A DNA stretch of 23,021 bases, taken from an uncultured Bacilli bacterium (GTDB lineage: Bacteria > Bacillota_I > Bacilli_A > RF39 > UBA660). This document shows, piece after piece, positions 21,641 to 23,021 of this stretch; the first letter of the stretch is position 1; each line of letters begins with the position of its first letter. The stretch is from the NCBI GenBank assembly GCA_934131695.1, contig CAKOZV010000018.1, positions 1-23,021 on the forward strand. The letters run 5' to 3'. The position numbers were made by a program, and so were the translations under genes. The notes under the pieces were generated by a model. The model saw nothing but the letters and a program-made list of their open reading frames with translations. It did not search any database and had not been told where the DNA came from.

Positions 21641-21910
21641 ATGGAAATTACATCAGTCACTGTACGAAAAGTTGACAAAGAAGGCTCTCGTATGAGAGGA
21701 ATTGCATCTGTCTTATTGGATGATAGTTTTGCAGTTCATGATATTCGAATTATTGAAGGAGAAAATGGTTTGTTTATAGCAATGCCAAGTAGAAAAACAC
21801 CAACTGGTGGATATCGTGATATCGCTCATCCAATCAATCCTGAAGTAAGAGCAATGTTTCAAGATAAAATTCTAGAAGCTTACCAAAATACTTTGGATTC
21901 TGAAGAATAA
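21641..21910 (+). CDS. spoVG: RNA/DNA-binding regulator SpoVG
   Basis: SpoVG is a small nucleic-acid-binding regulator that affects septation in sporulation, and capsule or virulence genes in other Bacillota. The 89-residue protein is easily recognised: M-E-I-T-S-V-T-V-R-K-V at the start, R-M-R-G-I-A-S-V-L-L-D-D, F-A-V-H-D-I-R-I-I-E-G, and the signature M-P-S-R-K-T-P-T-G-G-Y-R-D-I-A-H-P-I near residue 48. It is slightly shorter than the ~97-residue Bacillus protein. It forms its own transcription unit, with promoter, AAAGGAGG ribosome site and terminator. Confidence 0.97.
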   Translation: MEITSVTVRKVDKEGSRMRGIASVLLDDSFAVHDIRIIEGENGLFIAMPSRKTPTGGYRDIAHPINPEVRAMFQDKILEAYQNTLDSEE

Positions 21911-21915
21911 ATTTG

Positions 21916-21938
21916 AGAAGACTTAGTCTTCTTTTTTT
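21916..21938 (+). terminator. Terminator of spoVG
   Basis: AGAAGAC (21916-21922), a three-base loop, GTCTTCT (21926-21932), then a T run. Confidence 0.9.
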
Positions 21939-21987
21939 GTTCTTTTTTTAACTAATTATTCATACCTTTAACTAAGAAGGTGAATAA

Positions 21988-22284
21988 ATGGAAACTAAAG
22001 AATCAATTATAAGTAACTACAATCATAGTATCACTTTAACGGAGAGAAAGAATCTCTTAATAACTGGAGTTAAAAAGATAGAAAACTTTGATAAAGAAGA
22101 ATTTTTAATAGAAACTACTATGGGGTTTCTAGTGGTGAAAGGTGACGGCTTGGAATTAATAAAACTAGATACCATATCAGGTAATGTTTCTATCAAAGGA
22201 ATTGTAAATGGTTTTACCTATATTGATGATAATTCTAAAAAAGAAAAGGATGGAAGTAGTATCTTTCAAAGACTATTTAAATAA
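21988..22284 (+). CDS. yabP: Sporulation protein YabP
   Basis: YabP is a small YabP/YqfC-family protein made in the mother cell and needed for normal spore formation in some species. The 98-residue sequence shows H-S-I-T-L-T-E-R-K-N-L-L-I-T-G-V-K, F-D-K-E-E-F-L-I-E-T-T-M-G and a C-terminal I-F-Q-R-L-F-K, all typical of the family. It overlaps yabQ by one base (TAATG), the conserved yabP-yabQ-divIC arrangement. A CATACCTT at 21961-21968 resembles a sigmaE -10 but lacks a good -35. AAGGTGA ribosome site. Confidence 0.93.
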   Translation: METKESIISNYNHSITLTERKNLLITGVKKIENFDKEEFLIETTMGFLVVKGDGLELIKLDTISGNVSIKGIVNGFTYIDDNSKKEKDGSSIFQRLFK

Positions 22285-22574
22285 TGAATTTAAAACTACA
22301 AATAATATCAATTGCTTTTTCCTTTTTTTATGGTATCTTTCTATCATTTCTAATTTCTCTTCAGTATAAGTTTTTATTTGAAAGTAAAAAAATCATTAGA
22401 ATAATTGGTAACTTTATATTTTCATTAGATATGGCACTTATCTACTTTCTTCTTATGAAAAAAATTAATTATGGTGAGATTCACCCCTTATTTTATGTTC
22501 TTATTTTTCTAGGATATATATTTTCATATAGAAAAATACAAATATTTATGTCAAGAAGACTAAAAAGACCATAG
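22284..22574 (+). CDS. yabQ: Spore cortex protein YabQ
   Basis: YabQ is a mother-cell membrane protein required for cortex formation in B. subtilis. The 96-residue protein has several hydrophobic segments (about 6-28, 38-56 and 68-84) and ends in a basic R-R-L-K-R. It is shorter than B. subtilis YabQ (about 210 residues), so only the core membrane domain is present. The assignment rests on the topology, the segment Y-G-I-F-L-S-F near residue 16, and the fixed position between yabP and divIC. The start overlaps the yabP stop. Confidence 0.85.
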   Translation: MNLKLQIISIAFSFFYGIFLSFLISLQYKFLFESKKIIRIIGNFIFSLDMALIYFLLMKKINYGEIHPLFYVLIFLGYIFSYRKIQIFMSRRLKRP

Positions 22575-22579
22575 TTAAT

Positions 22580-22608
22580 TTGCAAAAAACTTAAAAAAAG
22601 TCTATAAT
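22580..22608 (+). promoter_or_regulatory. Strong sigmaA promoter of divIC
   Basis: TTGCAA (22580-22585), 17 bp, TATAAT (22603-22608). This is the best sigmaA promoter in the window and separates the division gene from the sporulation pair. Confidence 0.85.
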
Positions 22609-22633
22609 ATTATCAGGAAAAGTGGGTGATATT

Positions 22634-22930
22634 ATGGCTAAAAAAAAGAAGAAAAAGAAGATGGGACCATTTTTTCTATGTGTTTTTTCTCTTGCTATGA
22701 TAATATTCACAACCTATACTGTTGGAAAGTACTGGGTTACTATCTATAGTAAATATAAAGAAAAGAAAGAATTAACTAAAGAACTTGCTAGTCTAAAAGA
22801 TAAAGAAAGTGAATTAAAAGCTGATGTAGAAAAATTACAAGATAAAGACTATGTAGCAAGGTATGCAAGAGAAAAGTATTATTATTCAAAAGATGGAGAA
22901 TATATTCTTAGAATACCTGAAGATAAATAG
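22634..22930 (+). CDS. divIC: Septum formation protein DivIC (FtsB-like)
   Basis: DivIC is a bitopic divisome protein that forms a complex with FtsL and DivIB to activate septal peptidoglycan synthesis. The 98-residue protein has a very basic cytoplasmic start (seven consecutive lysines), one membrane segment (about 12-34), a coiled coil rich in K, E and L (about 40-72), then the family signature D-Y-V-A-R-Y-A-R-E-K-Y-Y-Y-S-K and an E-Y-I-L-R-I-P ending. An upstream GTG at 22622 overlaps the GGGTGAT ribosome site, so the ATG at 22634 is chosen. Confidence 0.94.
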   Translation: MAKKKKKKKMGPFFLCVFSLAMIIFTTYTVGKYWVTIYSKYKEKKELTKELASLKDKESELKADVEKLQDKDYVARYAREKYYYSKDGEYILRIPEDK

Positions 22931-22942
22931 GTATTCTTTTGT
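22910..22942 (+). terminator. Terminator overlapping the divIC stop
   Basis: AGAATACCT (22910-22918) pairs perfectly with AGGTATTCT (22929-22937), followed by TTTGTT. The arms include the last codons and the stop of divIC. Confidence 0.75.
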
Positions 22943-22976
22943 TGAGGTGACTAACTATTAGAAGTCAATAGTAAAA

Positions 22977-23003
22977 TTGGAATTTTTAATAGTTTGTTAT
23001 AAT
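22977..23003 (+). promoter_or_regulatory. Putative promoter reading out of the window
   Basis: TTGGAA (22977-22982) and TATAAT (22998-23003) with an extended -10 TGT; the spacer is short (15 bp). It should serve a gene or RNA beyond the right edge. Confidence 0.55.
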
Positions 23004-23021
23004 TTGGAATTTATCCCACGC

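Noticed and set aside
1..23021. A mollicute-type genetic code suggested by the low G+C content
   Set aside because: UGA ends several conserved genes (holB, spoVT, yabG, veg) exactly where expected, and Trp is encoded by UGG.

Overview
The window looks like the origin-proximal region of a low-G+C (about 30% by eye), endospore-forming member of the Bacillota, on the Bacilli side. Evidence: all genes lie on one strand; UGA is used only as a stop (ends of holB, spoVT, yabG, veg) and Trp is UGG, so this is not a UGA-reassigned mollicute; the gene order is a condensed version of the Bacillus subtilis block from tadA/scr/dnaX/recR/bofA through divIC; and sporulation genes are present (bofA, spoVT, yabG, spoVG, yabP, yabQ). 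I see no transposase, CRISPR array, rRNA or tRNA gene. The nearest species cannot be named from sequence alone.

Layout: 1-240 is a non-coding stretch with a perfect parS site (ParB/Spo0J binding) between two perfect Noc-binding-site palindromes; two more copies lie inside dnaX and in front of pth. 241-7472 holds the SRP RNA and housekeeping genes: tadA, dnaX, ybaB, recR, bofA, holB, ricT, trmN6, rsmI, pth. 7479-13922 holds mfd, an unrecognised 210-residue gene, spoVT, and metG under a T-box leader. 14035-15002 holds a small membrane protein and tatD.

15074-19647 is the accessory highlight. It has three tandem paralogous secreted proteins of the TasA/camelysin type, each with its own promoter, and two with near-identical terminators. 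An operon follows, with an ER-type (SipW-like) signal peptidase, a diverged subunit-like membrane protein, and two membrane proteins I do not recognise. I read this as a self-contained surface-fibre export and assembly module. It sits between tatD and rsmA, where B. subtilis carries yabE and rnmV.

19714-22930 returns to the conserved block: rsmA, yabG, veg, spoVG, yabP, yabQ, divIC. A promoter at the right edge reads out of the window.

The genes combine replication and repair (DnaX, HolB, RecR, Mfd), translation fidelity (TadA, TrmN6, RsmI, RsmA, Pth, MetG), chromosome segregation and division control (parS, Noc sites, DivIC), sporulation, and a surface-protein module.
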